Positions 8,221 to 17,534 are shown, counted from the first letter of the stretch. The stretch: 64,000 nt of DNA from an uncultured Oscillospiraceae bacterium (GCA_934597255.1 CAKTQV010000006.1:62001-126000), one strand, 5' to 3'. Notes: generated by a model from the letters alone, not told the origin. Numbers and translations are program-made.

Positions 8221-9987
8221 ATGAGCGGAACCATTACGAAAGTTTCCGGCCCGCTGGTCGTGGCGAAGGGCCTGGCCGACGCGAACGTCTCGGACGTGGT
8301 GCGCGTGGGCGATCAGCGGCTCATTGGCGAGATACTCCAGATGAAGGGCGACAGCGCCTCCATTCAGGTCTATGAGGAGACGAGCGGCCTCGGCCCCGGC
8401 GCGGAGGTCGTGACCACGGGCATGCCCATGTCCGTGGAGCTCGGGCCGGGTCTGCTGACGAATATTTACGACGGCATCCAGCGCCCGCTGACGGCGATCC
8501 GCGAGCTGACCGGCGACACGATAAGCCGCGGCGTGGACGTCACGTCCCTTGACCGCAAAAAGGAATGGGACTTCCGTCCCACGGCCGCGGCCGGCGCCAT
8601 CGTCCGTCCGGGCGATGTGCTCGGCACGGTGCAGGAGACGGCGGCGGTGCTGCATAAGATCATGGTGCCCGTCGGCGTTTCGGGCGTGATCGAATCCATC
8701 GAAAAGGGCAAGCACACCGTGGATGAGACGATCGCCGTCGTGCGCAGCGAGGACGGTGCGCGCCATGAGGTCACCATGATGCAGAAGTGGCCGGTCCGCG
8801 TGGCGCGGCCCTATAAATCCAAGCATATGCCCTCGCGGCCGATGAACTCCGGCCAGCGCATCATCGACACGATGTTCCCCATCGCCAAGGGCGGCACGGC
8901 GGCCGTTCCCGGCCCGTTCGGCTCGGGCAAGACCGTTGTGCAGCATCAGCTCGCCAAGTGGTCGGATGTGGATATCGTCGTTTACATCGGCTGCGGCGAG
9001 CGCGGCAACGAGATGACGGACGTGCTGATGGAGTTCCCGGAGCTGACCGACCCGCGCACGGGGGAGAGCCTGATGCAGCGGACGGTGCTGATCGCGAACA
9101 CCTCCGATATGCCCGTGGCGGCGCGCGAGGCGTCGATCTATACCGGCATCACCATCGCGGAGTATTTCCGCGATATGGGCTACGATGTGGCCGTTCTGGC
9201 CGACTCCACGTCCCGCTGGGCCGAGGCTCTGCGCGAGATGAGCGGCCGGCTGGAGGAAATGCCCGGCGAGGAGGGCTATCCCGCCTATCTCGCCAGCCGT
9301 CTGGCGCAGTATTACGAACGTGCCGGCGCGGTGGACTGCCTTGGCAGCGACAGCCGCAGCGGCTCCATCACGGCCATCGGCGCCGTGTCCCCTCCGGGCG
9401 GCGATACGTCTGAGCCGGTGTCCCAGTCTACCATGCGCATCGTCAAGGTGTTCTGGGGCCTGGACAGCTCGCTGGCCTACGCTCGCCACTTCCCGGCCAT
9501 CAACTGGCTGACGTCCTACAGCCTGTATGTCGATACGCTCAGACCCTGGTACGACGAGAATTTCCCCGGCTTCATGGCGCAGCGCGAAAAGGCGATGGCG
9601 CTTTTGCAGGAGGAGGCGAGCCTTAACGAGATCGTCAAGCTCGTCGGCAAGGATTCGCTTGGCCTGGGCGAGCAGATGACGCTTGAGACGGCCAAGATGC
9701 TGCGCGAGGACTTTTTGCAGCAGAACGCCTTCATTGACGAGGACGCCTATTCCTCCTATGACAAGCAGTTCCGGCTCCTCGGCCTCATCCTGCGCTACGA
9801 CCGGCTCTGCCGCGAGGCGATGGATAAGGGCGCGGATATCAACGCGCTGTGGGCGATCCCGGCGCGCGAGAAGATCGGCCGCGCGAAGATGGCGCTGCCC
9901 GCCGATTACGAAGCGGAGTATCAGCGCATCGCCGACGAGATGCAGGCGCAGATCGACGGCGTTACGGCAAAGGGGGAGGAGCAATGA
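8221..9987 (+). CDS. ntpA: V-type ATPase catalytic subunit A
   Basis: 588 residues, full length for the family. The beta-barrel N-terminus is followed by the A-type bulge domain (about 110-190) and the nucleotide-binding domain with Walker A GPFGSGKT (231-238, Lys 237). The GER loop lies in GCGERGNEMTDVL, and the Walker B region is YDVAVLADSTSRWAEAL. It hydrolyses or makes ATP in the A3B3 head. Ribosome site AAGAAGG precedes the ATG. Its stop overlaps the start of ntpB (ATGA), which favours equal synthesis of A and B. Confidence 0.97.
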   Translation: MSGTITKVSGPLVVAKGLADANVSDVVRVGDQRLIGEILQMKGDSASIQVYEETSGLGPGAEVVTTGMPMSVELGPGLLTNIYDGIQRPLTAIRELTGDTISRGVDVTSLDRKKEWDFRPTAAAGAIVRPGDVLGTVQETAAVLHKIMVPVGVSGVIESIEKGKHTVDETIAVVRSEDGARHEVTMMQKWPVRVARPYKSKHMPSRPMNSGQRIIDTMFPIAKGGTAAVPGPFGSGKTVVQHQLAKWSDVDIVVYIGCGERGNEMTDVLMEFPELTDPRTGESLMQRTVLIANTSDMPVAAREASIYTGITIAEYFRDMGYDVAVLADSTSRWAEALREMSGRLEEMPGEEGYPAYLASRLAQYYERAGAVDCLGSDSRSGSITAIGAVSPPGGDTSEPVSQSTMRIVKVFWGLDSSLAYARHFPAINWLTSYSLYVDTLRPWYDENFPGFMAQREKAMALLQEEASLNEIVKLVGKDSLGLGEQMTLETAKMLREDFLQQNAFIDEDAYSSYDKQFRLLGLILRYDRLCREAMDKGADINALWAIPAREKIGRAKMALPADYEAEYQRIADEMQAQIDGVTAKGEEQ

Positions 9988-11363
9988 TAAAGGAATACAA
10001 AACGATCCGGGAGATCGCAAGCCCCCTGATGGTCGTCAAGGACGTCGAGGGCGTGACCTACGACGAGCTGGCGGAGATCGAGCTTCCCTCCGGCGAAAAG
10101 CGCCGCGGCAAAGTGCTCGAGGTCAACGGTGACAGCGCCGTGGTGCAGCTTTTTGAATCGGCGCAGGGCATCAATCTGGCCGAATCCAAGGTGCGCTTCC
10201 TCGGCCATCCGCTGCAGCTCGGCGTGAGCGAGGATATGCTCGGCCGCGTGTTCAACGGCATGGGCGAGCCGATCGACGGCGGCCCCGCGATCCTGCCGGA
10301 AAAATACGAGGACATCAACGGTCTGCCCATGAACCCGGCGGCGCGCGCCTACCCGGCGGAGTTTATCCAGACGGGCGTTTCCACCATCGACGGGCTCAAT
10401 ACGCTCGTCCGCGGCCAGAAGCTTCCGATCTTTTCCTGCTCCGGTCTGCCCCATGCGGCGCTGGCAGCGCAGATCGCGCGGCAGGCCCGCGTGCTCGGCG
10501 CGAACGAGTCGTTCGCCGTTGTGTTTGCCGCCATCGGCATCACCTTTGAGGAGAGCGAGTACTTCATTCAGGACTTCCGGCGCACCGGCGCCATCGACCG
10601 CGCCGTCGTATTTTCCAATCTGGCGAACGACCCGGCGGTCGAGCGTATCTCCACGCCGCGCATGGCGCTGACGGCGGCGGAATATCTGGCCTTTGAGAAG
10701 GATATGCATGTTCTGGTCATCATGACCGACATCACCAACTATGCCGAGGCGCTGCGCGAGATCTCGGCGGCGAAAAAGGAAGTTCCCGGCCGCCGCGGCT
10801 ATCCCGGCTACCTCTACACCGACCTTGCCACCATGTACGAGCGCGCCGGCCGGCGCGTGGGGAAGAAGGGATCGATCACCATGATCCCCATTCTCACCAT
10901 GCCCGAGGACGACAAGACCCACCCCATCCCCGACCTGACCGGCTATATCACGGAGGGGCAGATCATCCTCTCGCGCGAGCTGCACCGCAAGGGCATCGTG
11001 CCGCCGGTGGACGTGCTGCCGAGCCTGTCGCGTCTGAAGGACAAGGGCATCGGCGAGGGCAAGACCCGCGAGGACCACTCCGGCACCATGAACCAGCTTT
11101 TTGCCGCGTATGCCGCCGGTAAGGAGGCCAAGGAGCTGATGACGATCCTGGGCGAGGCGGCGCTGTCGGAAACGGATAAGCAGTACGCGAAATTTGCCGA
11201 GGAATTTGAAAAGCGCTACGTCAGCCAGGGGAACAACACCAACCGCACCATCGAGCAGACGCTCGATCTCGGCTGGGAGCTGCTGAGCCTGCTGCCGCGC
11301 AGCGAGCTCAAGCGCGTTAAGCTCGAGCACATCGAAAAGTACATGCCCAAGGATGAAAAGTAA
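9984..11363 (+). CDS. ntpB: V-type ATPase regulatory subunit B
   Basis: 459 residues from ATG 9984, which overlaps the ntpA stop and follows GGGGGAGGAG. The nucleotide-binding fold is present, but the Walker A segment is degenerate (FSCSGLPHAALAAQ replaces GxxxxGKT), as expected for the non-catalytic B subunit. The conserved PGRRGYPGYLYTDLATMYERAG segment is intact and supplies residues to the A/B interface. Reading frames that extend upstream inside ntpA are not used. Confidence 0.97.
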   Translation: MIKEYKTIREIASPLMVVKDVEGVTYDELAEIELPSGEKRRGKVLEVNGDSAVVQLFESAQGINLAESKVRFLGHPLQLGVSEDMLGRVFNGMGEPIDGGPAILPEKYEDINGLPMNPAARAYPAEFIQTGVSTIDGLNTLVRGQKLPIFSCSGLPHAALAAQIARQARVLGANESFAVVFAAIGITFEESEYFIQDFRRTGAIDRAVVFSNLANDPAVERISTPRMALTAAEYLAFEKDMHVLVIMTDITNYAEALREISAAKKEVPGRRGYPGYLYTDLATMYERAGRRVGKKGSITMIPILTMPEDDKTHPIPDLTGYITEGQIILSRELHRKGIVPPVDVLPSLSRLKDKGIGEGKTREDHSGTMNQLFAAYAAGKEAKELMTILGEAALSETDKQYAKFAEEFEKRYVSQGNNTNRTIEQTLDLGWELLSLLPRSELKRVKLEHIEKYMPKDEK

Positions 11364-11394
11364 GCGTCCGCTGGGGGCGAGATGAGGTGATCGA

Positions 11395-12048
11395 ATGCCC
11401 AGCACAGCCATAACCCCGACAAGAATGGTGCTCAACCAGATGAAGGGACGTCTGCGCACCGCCTCGCGCGGCCATAAGCTGCTCAAGGATAAGCGCGACG
11501 AGGAGATGCGCCAGTTTCTGGACATCGTCCGCCGCAACAAGCAGCTTCGCGAAAAGGTGGAGGCGGGACTTACGGAGGCGTTCGCCGCCATGGATATGGC
11601 CAGCGCCGTGATGAGCCCGGAAATGCTGGAGCAGAGCCTGCTCGGCGGCCGCAGCAGCGTTGAGCTTGATGTGACAAAGCGCAATATTATGAGCGTCAGC
11701 GTCCCGGTATACCGCTTCAAAACGGAGAACGTCAGCCGCGGCGCCATGTATCCTTACGGCTTTGCGTCCACGTCCGGTGCGCTGGACGACGCGCTGGAGA
11801 AGATGAACGAGGTCTTTCAGGACATGCTGGAGCTTGCGCAGGTGGAAAAGACGATGCAGCTTCTGGCGGAGGACATCGAAAAGACGCGCCGCCGCGTTAA
11901 CGCACTGGAGTATGTCATGATCCCGCAGCTTGAGGAGAATATCCGCTATATCTCCATGAAGCTGGCCGAAAACGAGAGCTCCACCAAGGTACGGCTTCTG
12001 AAGGTGAAGGAAATGGTCCTTCAGGATGCGCACCATTACGAATATTAG
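11395..12048 (+). CDS. ntpD: V-type ATPase central stalk subunit D
   Basis: 217 residues, predominantly two long antiparallel helices. The N-terminal MPSTAITPTRMVL and the RVNALEYVMIPQLEENIRYI segment near residue 170 are family hallmarks. Subunit D is the rotating shaft inside the A3B3 head. It is the last gene of the operon, 31 bp after ntpB. The E. hirae operon has ntpH before ntpD and ntpJ (a potassium transporter) after it; neither is present here. Confidence 0.94.
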   Translation: MPSTAITPTRMVLNQMKGRLRTASRGHKLLKDKRDEEMRQFLDIVRRNKQLREKVEAGLTEAFAAMDMASAVMSPEMLEQSLLGGRSSVELDVTKRNIMSVSVPVYRFKTENVSRGAMYPYGFASTSGALDDALEKMNEVFQDMLELAQVEKTMQLLAEDIEKTRRRVNALEYVMIPQLEENIRYISMKLAENESSTKVRLLKVKEMVLQDAHHYEY

Positions 12049-12068
12049 ACCCCGTTTTCTGTATTTTT

Positions 12069-12095
12069 GCGGGGCGGCGCTTGACACCGCCCCGC
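12069..12095 (+). terminator. GC-rich hairpin after the V-ATPase operon
   Basis: A 9-bp GC stem (12069-12077 with 12087-12095) lies 20 bp after ntpD. A T-rich run comes before rather than after it, so it may be only a weak terminator. The -35 box of the tRNA-Arg promoter sits in its loop. Confidence 0.4.
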
Positions 12096-12109
12096 TTATG
12101 AATTACAAT
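12081..12109 (+). promoter_or_regulatory. Promoter of tRNA-Arg
   Basis: TTGACA at 12081-12086 and TACAAT at 12104-12109 have a 17-bp spacer, 37 bp ahead of the tRNA. Confidence 0.75.
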
Positions 12110-12145
12110 GATTCGGCGTCAGCGGCACGGCCGCGCGCGATATCT

Positions 12146-12222
12146 GCCCCAGTAGCTCAGCAGGATAGAGCGACCGCCTCCTAAGCGGTAGGTCGGAGGT
12201 TCGAATCCCCTCTGGGGTGCCA
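12146..12222 (+). tRNA. tRNA-Arg (anticodon CCT)
   Basis: 77 bases with encoded CCA (12220-12222). The acceptor stem pairs GCCCCAG with CTGGGGT. The anticodon arm is ACCGC-CTCCTAA-GCGGT, giving anticodon CCT for AGG codons. The T-arm carries GGTTCGAATCC. It has its own promoter and a strong terminator directly after it. Confidence 0.95.
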
Positions 12223-12227
12223 AAAGG

Positions 12228-12263
12228 AAAAGCCGAAAGCCCGGCAGGGCTTTCGGCTTTTTT
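12228..12263 (+). terminator. Rho-independent terminator after tRNA-Arg
   Basis: A 15-bp stem (12228-12242 with 12247-12261), a 4-base loop and a T-run. It starts six bases after the tRNA CCA. The A-tract on the other side means it may also end the leftward transcript, whose stop is at 12276. Confidence 0.88.
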
Positions 12264-12275
12264 ATGCTTTGAGAT

Positions 12276-13103
12276 TCAGCCGGCGGCCGTCGGTTCTTCC
12301 GGGGCCGTCGTCGGGTCGGGGGCCGGTTCCGGCGTTGGGTCCGGCGTGGGCTCGGGCGTCGGCTCCGGTGTAGGCTCGGGCGTCGGTTCCGGTGTGGCCG
12401 TGGGCGCGGGGCTGAAAATGGCGTATATGCTGTGGTCGGACTGGATATCGCGGATCGTGACGCTGCCCGGCTCCTGCTGAACGCCGTCCACCAGAAGCTG
12501 GCTGATGATATAGCCCTCGTCCGGCGTGACGGCAAAGCTCACATCGCTTCCCGCCTCGACCGTGACGAGCCCGTTGGGACTCACGCTGCCGCCGCTGCCG
12601 GCCGTGACCGTGACCGTATAGGTCTTCACCGTGCTGGTGGGATCCGGCGCCGCCGTCTGCGGCGCGCTCGTCTGCACCGGCGGAAGACTGACTGTGGCCG
12701 CCGGCGCCATCGTGGGGCTCGGCTCGCCGCCGCGGCCGGAAAAAACCGCGATCATGAGAACGACGATGACGGCGGCCGCCGCCAGTGCCCACACAAGCTT
12801 TCCGCCGCCGCCCCGGGGCGCGGCACCCGGCGCTTTTTCCGCTTCCTCTCCGCCGTCCTCGATCTCCGGCGTTACCACGACGCGGCGGCGCGGCTCGGCG
12901 ACAAGGATCTCCGGCCGCGGCGGCGCCACGAGCCGTTCCGGCTCCGTTTCGGCCGGCGGGGCCTCCGGCGCTTTCGGCGTCTCCGGGGCGGGCGTTTTCG
13001 GTTCGTCGCTCAAAAAAGCGTCAAAATCAAAGCCGGCGGGGACCTCCGGCTCCTCCTTCTCCCACTCGTTATCCTTCTTCCATTCAAATTCCTGATCGGA
13101 CAT
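12276..13103 (-). CDS. Membrane-anchored protein with InlB-type repeat and Pro-rich tail
   Basis: 275 residues from ATG 13103. A GTG 12 bases upstream lies inside the ribosome site and is less likely. The N-terminal ~110 residues are acidic and Pro-rich and should be cytoplasmic. One membrane helix follows (KLVWALAAAAVIVVLMIAVF). Outside the cell is a divergent InlB B-repeat-like module (GSGGSVSPNG ... PDEGYIISQLLVDG), then a C-terminal run of TPEP units. No sortase signal is seen. Such modules are common in Firmicutes surface proteins; the role is unknown. The gene ends against the tRNA-Arg terminator. Confidence 0.65.
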   Translation of the reverse strand: MSDQEFEWKKDNEWEKEEPEVPAGFDFDAFLSDEPKTPAPETPKAPEAPPAETEPERLVAPPRPEILVAEPRRRVVVTPEIEDGGEEAEKAPGAAPRGGGGKLVWALAAAAVIVVLMIAVFSGRGGEPSPTMAPAATVSLPPVQTSAPQTAAPDPTSTVKTYTVTVTAGSGGSVSPNGLVTVEAGSDVSFAVTPDEGYIISQLLVDGVQQEPGSVTIRDIQSDHSIYAIFSPAPTATPEPTPEPTPEPTPEPTPDPTPEPAPDPTTAPEEPTAAG

Positions 13104-13163
13104 CTGGATTTGCACCTACCTTTATGCGGCCGGATGTGTTACAATCGTTTCCGGGTGATCGAC

Positions 13164-13868
13164 ATGAATAAAAAAGCATTGATAAGCGGCGCGTCCCGCG
13201 GGATAGGCGCCGCCGCCGCCCGGCGGCTTGCCGCGGACGGCTGGGAGGTCTGGGTCAACTACAGCGCCAGCCGGGAAAAGGCCGAGACGCTGGCCGCGCA
13301 GATCGGCGGCCGGGCCATACAGGCCGACGTGGCCGACGCGGCGCAGGTGAAAGCCATGTTTGAGCAGACCGGCCCGGTGGGGCTGCTGGTCTGCTGCGCC
13401 GGCGTGAGCGAATACGGACTTCTGACCGACATGACGTCCGAGAGCTGGCGGCGGCTGTTCGCCGTCAACGTGGACGGCGCCTTTCACTGCTGCCGCGAGG
13501 CGATCGGCGGAATGGTCCACGAGAAATCGGGCTGCATTATCCTGACAAGCTCCGTCTGGGGCGTATACGGCGCGAGCTGCGAGGCGGCGTATGCCGCGTC
13601 CAAGGGCGCGGTCATCGCGCTGGGCCGCTCGCTCGCCAAGGAGCTTGGCCCATCCGGCATCCGCGTCAACTGCGTCGCGCCCGGCGTGATCGAAACGGAC
13701 ATGATGGCGCGCTTTACCGCAGAGGAAAAGGCCGCGCTGGCCGAGGATACCCCGCTGGGGCGGCTCGGCACGCCCGAGGACGTCGCGGAGCTGATCGCTT
13801 TTCTGGCCAGCCGCCGCGCCGGCTTTATTACCGGCCAGGTCATCGGCTGCGACGGGGGCTTTTCTTAA
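13164..13868 (+). CDS. Short-chain dehydrogenase/reductase (FabG-like)
   Basis: 234 residues from ATG 13164. The open frame runs further upstream, but only over the oppositely oriented neighbour. The NAD(P)-binding motif GASRGIG is at 9-15, CCAG (NNAG-like) at 77-80, and the catalytic triad is Ser130, Tyr143 and Lys147. The C-terminus GQVIGCDGGFS is typical of FabG-type SDRs. It would reduce a 3-oxoacyl or similar carbonyl. It is a single gene away from any fatty acid operon, so the substrate is open. Its stop overlaps the stop of the convergent lipid kinase gene. Confidence 0.85.
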   Translation: MNKKALISGASRGIGAAAARRLAADGWEVWVNYSASREKAETLAAQIGGRAIQADVADAAQVKAMFEQTGPVGLLVCCAGVSEYGLLTDMTSESWRRLFAVNVDGAFHCCREAIGGMVHEKSGCIILTSSVWGVYGASCEAAYAASKGAVIALGRSLAKELGPSGIRVNCVAPGVIETDMMARFTAEEKAALAEDTPLGRLGTPEDVAELIAFLASRRAGFITGQVIGCDGGFS

Positions 13869-14818
13869 AGGAGCCGCGGCCGCCCCGTATCGAACGCGAG
13901 CCAGCGTCCCATCTGTCTGGATGGGGCGCTTTTGTTTTCCTCCGCCGGGACGATCAGACGCAGCTTTCGGTGCAGCACGTCCACGTTGGTGACCGTCCCC
14001 GCATCGTAGCGTTCGCCGTCCACGGTCCAGGTGCAGGGGCGGAGCGTTTCGACCGTCATGCCCGGCGCACGGATGAGATCGACGCATTCGTCGGTGTATT
14101 CGCCACCGACCAGATGCGTCACCGTGCCCTGCAGCTCGGCGAAGCTGTTCGGCTTTCGCACGAGAACCATATCCAGTATCCCGTCGTCCGGAAGGCTGTG
14201 GGAAAAGCTTTCGCCCATGGCCGTGGAATTGCAGATGGCCGCGAAGAAATAGTCGTCCTCCACAACGCTCGTTTCCGTCGTGACGCGGATGTGCTCCGCC
14301 TTCAGGCGCGACAGATCCTTGATCCCGCTGAGTATGTACGCGGCCAGACCGAGCGAATTTTTCAGATTCTGCGGCGTTTCATAGGCGACGGAGGTAAAAG
14401 CGCCGAGGTTGGCCGTGTTGATGGAGCAGCGGTCGCCGACGCGCATGACGTCCATATAATGCTCCACGCCGCCGGCGGCATCCTCCGCCGCGGACAGAAC
14501 ATCCGGGGCAAAGCCCATCGACATGGCAAAGTCGTTCGTGCTGCCGGCCGGAATATAGCCCAGCGGCACCGAAAAACCGATCCTGGCAAGTCCGTTTACC
14601 GTTTCGGACAGCGTTCCGTCGCCGCCCATGCAGACGATGCGGTCGAATTCCGCGCCCTTTTCCGCGGCGGCTTCCATCGCGTCGCCGCTTTTCTGCGTCG
14701 GAAATTCCGTCACCGACCAGCCTTGTTCGCAGAACACGCGGTCGATGCTCTCGGCGTAGCGGCTGTACAGCCGGCGGCCGGAGACCGGATTGACGATGAA
14801 TAAAAGACGTTTGTTCAA
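13865..14818 (-). CDS. Diacylglycerol kinase / YegS-family lipid kinase
   Basis: 317 residues. The start is TTG 14818, 11 bases after GGAGG on the minus strand. The N-terminal kinase domain has the VNPVSG segment and the GGDGT nucleotide motif near residue 85, followed by PAGSTNDFA; the C-terminal beta-rich half is complete. It phosphorylates diacylglycerol or a related lipid. It lies 31 bp after cdsA on the same strand, so phosphatidic acid made by one enzyme could be used by the other. It converges on the SDR gene with overlapping stops. Confidence 0.88.
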   Translation of the reverse strand: MNKRLLFIVNPVSGRRLYSRYAESIDRVFCEQGWSVTEFPTQKSGDAMEAAAEKGAEFDRIVCMGGDGTLSETVNGLARIGFSVPLGYIPAGSTNDFAMSMGFAPDVLSAAEDAAGGVEHYMDVMRVGDRCSINTANLGAFTSVAYETPQNLKNSLGLAAYILSGIKDLSRLKAEHIRVTTETSVVEDDYFFAAICNSTAMGESFSHSLPDDGILDMVLVRKPNSFAELQGTVTHLVGGEYTDECVDLIRAPGMTVETLRPCTWTVDGERYDAGTVTNVDVLHRKLRLIVPAEENKSAPSRQMGRWLAFDTGRPRLL

Positions 14819-14849
14819 AGCTGTATGTTCCTCCTTACGCCGCGCGGGA

Positions 14850-15650
14850 TCACAGCCAGCCGAACGCGTACAGGCACACCCAGCACACCGGCAGCGAGAA
14901 GAGCATCGAGTCCATTTTATCCATGATGCCGCCGTGTTCGCCGATGAGCCGGCTGTAGTCCTTCACGCCGCACATGCGCTTGATGAGCGAGGCGGCCAGA
15001 TCGCCTGCCTGGCCGAAGCTGGAGGCGATGAGCGCCGTGGCCATGCAGCACACGAGGCCCGGCCCGCCGAAGCCCCTGAGGATCAGATGCAGCAGCGCTC
15101 CGGCTGCGATGGAGAACAGCGCGCCGCCGATCGCGCCCTCCCAGGTCTTATGCGGCGAGACGGTCGGCGCGAGCTTGTGCCGGCCCAGCGCCCGCCCGGC
15201 AAACAGCGCCGCGGAATCGCAGCCCCAGGTGGACAGGATGCCGAGCGTGAGGATGATCGAAGCCTTTTCCGTTCCCGCCAGCGCCATCACGACGCCGTAG
15301 AAGAAAAACGGCCAGAGCATCCCGAAAAGCGTCCAGACGGCGTTTTTTGCGCCGAGAGCGGGACGGAGGATCACCCGGAACAGGCAGGCGAACGCCATCA
15401 GCCCGAACCACGTCAGCATCCAGATAATGTCCGCGCGCACCAGAACCAGCGCCAGCTGGCCCACCACATAGCAGGCCGGCACGGCATACTGGAACTCCAC
15501 GTCCACATTTTTCAGTATTTTTGTCAGCTCATACACCGATGCAAGCGCCAGCGCCGCAAAAAACACCACGCGCGTCGCCCGGCAGAGCAATATGCAGCCG
15601 AAGGTCACGACCGTGATCGCCGCGCCCGGCAGGATCCTGCTTTTGAACAT
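14850..15650 (-). CDS. cdsA: Phosphatidate cytidylyltransferase
   Basis: 266 residues from ATG 15650, which follows GATCGGAGG; further upstream starts would run into the CAT gene. It has about seven or eight membrane helices and the C-terminal family signature KDYSRLIGEHGGIMDKMDS. It converts phosphatidic acid and CTP to CDP-diacylglycerol for phospholipid synthesis. The gene follows a CAT-like acetyltransferase by 58 bp and precedes a lipid kinase. The usual Clostridia neighbours (uppS, dxr, rseP) are absent, so this may be an additional copy. Confidence 0.93.
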   Translation of the reverse strand: MFKSRILPGAAITVVTFGCILLCRATRVVFFAALALASVYELTKILKNVDVEFQYAVPACYVVGQLALVLVRADIIWMLTWFGLMAFACLFRVILRPALGAKNAVWTLFGMLWPFFFYGVVMALAGTEKASIILTLGILSTWGCDSAALFAGRALGRHKLAPTVSPHKTWEGAIGGALFSIAAGALLHLILRGFGGPGLVCCMATALIASSFGQAGDLAASLIKRMCGVKDYSRLIGEHGGIMDKMDSMLFSLPVCWVCLYAFGWL

Positions 15651-15708
15651 AATAAGCCTCCGATCTTTTTCCATTATACACCGGCCGTCCCGGTGCGTAA
15701 AGAGCGCG

Positions 15709-16371
15709 TCAGCCGTACAGGGCCCGGCAGTTGTCCAGCTTTGCCTGTATGCCTGCGAACGCCCGGCACAGGGGATAGCCGTCGACGAACACATGGCTGA
15801 CCGTGATGTTCAGATGGACCTTTTTCCGGCCGTTTTCCTCCCGCCAGCGGTCGAAGCAGACCCGCGGCACCGACTGCGACGAGGGGTCGTCCGGGATGGG
15901 GTGGCACATGCCGTCCAGCGTCAGCCAGGGCACGCTGGTCAGGTATATCTCGTCCCAACTGTTTTCGGGATTGTAGCTCTTGTCCGGTACCGACTGCGCC
16001 CCATGCTTCAGCGAGTCCACCGCCCGGCGGGAAATGGCGCAGAATTCGGACAGGCTATCGCCCATCGGATGGCGGCAGTTGACGAACATGCCGGCGTCCG
16101 TCATGACGGTATAGGACGGATGGATGCGGTCGTAGACGATGGGCCGTCCGTCCAGCATGCGCATCCGAAGCTCCTCGACCTCGTTCATTCCTTCGTTGAC
16201 GATCCACGCCATGCAGGCGAAAAACGACCGCCCCGTTTCCTTGGCGAACGCCACCAGCTCCGTCACATCCATGTCCACGGTCACGCCGTAGCAGGGATTG
16301 GAAAAGCTGCGGAACCATTCATAGGTCGTCCGGCGGTTCCAGTTCGCCGTGTCGATCTCTCTGTAATTCAT
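15709..16371 (-). CDS. Chloramphenicol acetyltransferase-family protein
   Basis: 220 residues, the standard length of classical (type A) CAT. The catalytic motif HVFVDG lies at 193-198; His193 corresponds to His195 of CAT, and Asp197 to Asp199. The family segments around EEFRMR and DSYT are recognisable (EELRMRMLDG, PSYTVM). Many chromosomal relatives have never been shown to confer resistance, so I do not call it a resistance gene. It is the first gene of the leftward CAT-cdsA-lipid kinase group and has a good promoter. Confidence 0.78.
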   Translation of the reverse strand: MNYREIDTANWNRRTTYEWFRSFSNPCYGVTVDMDVTELVAFAKETGRSFFACMAWIVNEGMNEVEELRMRMLDGRPIVYDRIHPSYTVMTDAGMFVNCRHPMGDSLSEFCAISRRAVDSLKHGAQSVPDKSYNPENSWDEIYLTSVPWLTLDGMCHPIPDDPSSQSVPRVCFDRWREENGRKKVHLNITVSHVFVDGYPLCRAFAGIQAKLDNCRALYG

Positions 16372-16465
16372 ATGTACTCTCCCGGATCATCGGCGGGGCG
16401 TCTGTACCCGCGGCCGGTTTTTCTCCATAAAGCGGAAGCGTTGGAGCCTCCGTCTGTATTCAAGA

Positions 16466-16494
16466 ATTATAGCGAATCGAAGTCCAAAAATCAA
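16466..16494 (-). promoter_or_regulatory. Promoter of the CAT-cdsA-lipid kinase group
   Basis: On the minus strand, TTGATT (16494-16489) and TATAAT (16471-16466) have a 17-bp spacer. Transcription would start about 90 bases before the CAT gene. Confidence 0.6.
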
Positions 16495-16568
16495 GTGAGA
16501 CAGCCGTGTCGAAGCCGCCCGTGGGGGAGGCCGCCTTTCGGGGCGCGCGCCGGAGCCGCCGGGCGCGG

Positions 16569-17474
16569 TCAGCGGGTCAGCGAGCCGTAGGATTCGCGGA
16601 TAAGATCGATGAAGGCACGGACGGGCGGGGAGAGCTCCTTGCCCTTACGGATAAGGATGTTGACGGGCATTTCGATGTTCGGCACGCATTCCGACGGGCA
16701 GATGATGGATTTGGCGTTGCTTGTGCGCGGGTCATCCTTGCCGAATACGCCGTTTGAAAACTGGCAGAGGAACACGCATTGATTGCTCGCAACGAGCGAG
16801 AGGATCAGCGATATCTCGGTGCCGGCATACAGAATGTCGGGTGTGAAGCCCGCCTCGCGGCAGAGCTTTTGCGTGATCTCGGACTGGGTGGGGTCGGTGT
16901 TGAAAAGCGCGAAGCGCTCGTGCGCAAACTCGCGCAGATGCGCGATCGGACGGCCCGAGAGCTGATGCGACGACGAGACGAGGATCAGCATGTGATCCGT
17001 AAACAGGGGAAGGCAGGTGAAATCGTCCGTGCCGATGAGCTTGTTTGAGATCGCAAAGTCGATGCTGTCCTTCTGCAGCAGCTCCAGCATGGCCTCATGA
17101 CTGCCGATGTCGTGCGTGATGGAGCAATTCGGATGGGACAGGATGAAGCGGGGGACAAGGTCATCGGTGATGCCGGGGCCGTAGGTGCAGTAGGACACGC
17201 GCCCCTGCCCGGATTCTTCGCCGTGCCGTATCTCTGTCAGCCCCCGCGACAGTTCGTTTTGTATGCGGATGACGTGGCGGAGAAAGGCGCGTCCGCTTTC
17301 GTTGAGCTGAATGCTGTTGCTGCTTCGCTGGAACAGCGGCACGCCGATCTCCTTTTCAAGACGCGAGATCGTCGCGCTCAGCGCGGGCTGCGAGATATGA
17401 AGCTGCTCGGCCGCCTTTGTGATGTGTTCATGCTCCGCGACGACGCGGAAATAATTCAGTTGGTTCAGTTCCAT
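16569..17474 (-). CDS. LysR-family transcriptional regulator
   Basis: 301 residues. The N-terminal winged helix-turn-helix is canonical (HITKAAEQLHISQPALSATISRLEKEIG, about 17-45), and the C-terminal two-lobed effector domain is complete. The ribosome site GGAGG precedes the ATG. It diverges from the flavoprotein-ABC operon across 166 bp, the usual arrangement for a LysR regulator and its target. The inducer is probably the imported or reduced compound. It acts as a DNA-binding tetramer in this family. Confidence 0.9.
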   Translation of the reverse strand: MELNQLNYFRVVAEHEHITKAAEQLHISQPALSATISRLEKEIGVPLFQRSSNSIQLNESGRAFLRHVIRIQNELSRGLTEIRHGEESGQGRVSYCTYGPGITDDLVPRFILSHPNCSITHDIGSHEAMLELLQKDSIDFAISNKLIGTDDFTCLPLFTDHMLILVSSSHQLSGRPIAHLREFAHERFALFNTDPTQSEITQKLCREAGFTPDILYAGTEISLILSLVASNQCVFLCQFSNGVFGKDDPRTSNAKSIICPSECVPNIEMPVNILIRKGKELSPPVRAFIDLIRESYGSLTR

Positions 17475-17534
17475 GACAGACCTCCGAAAATAACCGAAGC
17501 GAGGTATAATGTTTAAGTTATGCTGCGGTTGTTA

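Noticed and set aside
2223..12087. Long open frames opposite the CAT-fold and V-ATPase genes (for example 3503-6010 and 8194-10020 on the minus strand)
   Set aside because: Compositions rich in Arg, His, Gln and Ala, no ribosome sites, and complete overlap with confidently identified genes.
15709..16371. Chloramphenicol resistance determinant on a mobile element
   Set aside because: The CAT-family motif is present, but the gene sits in a lipid-synthesis neighbourhood with native composition and no insertion sequence or transfer gene. Activity cannot be claimed.
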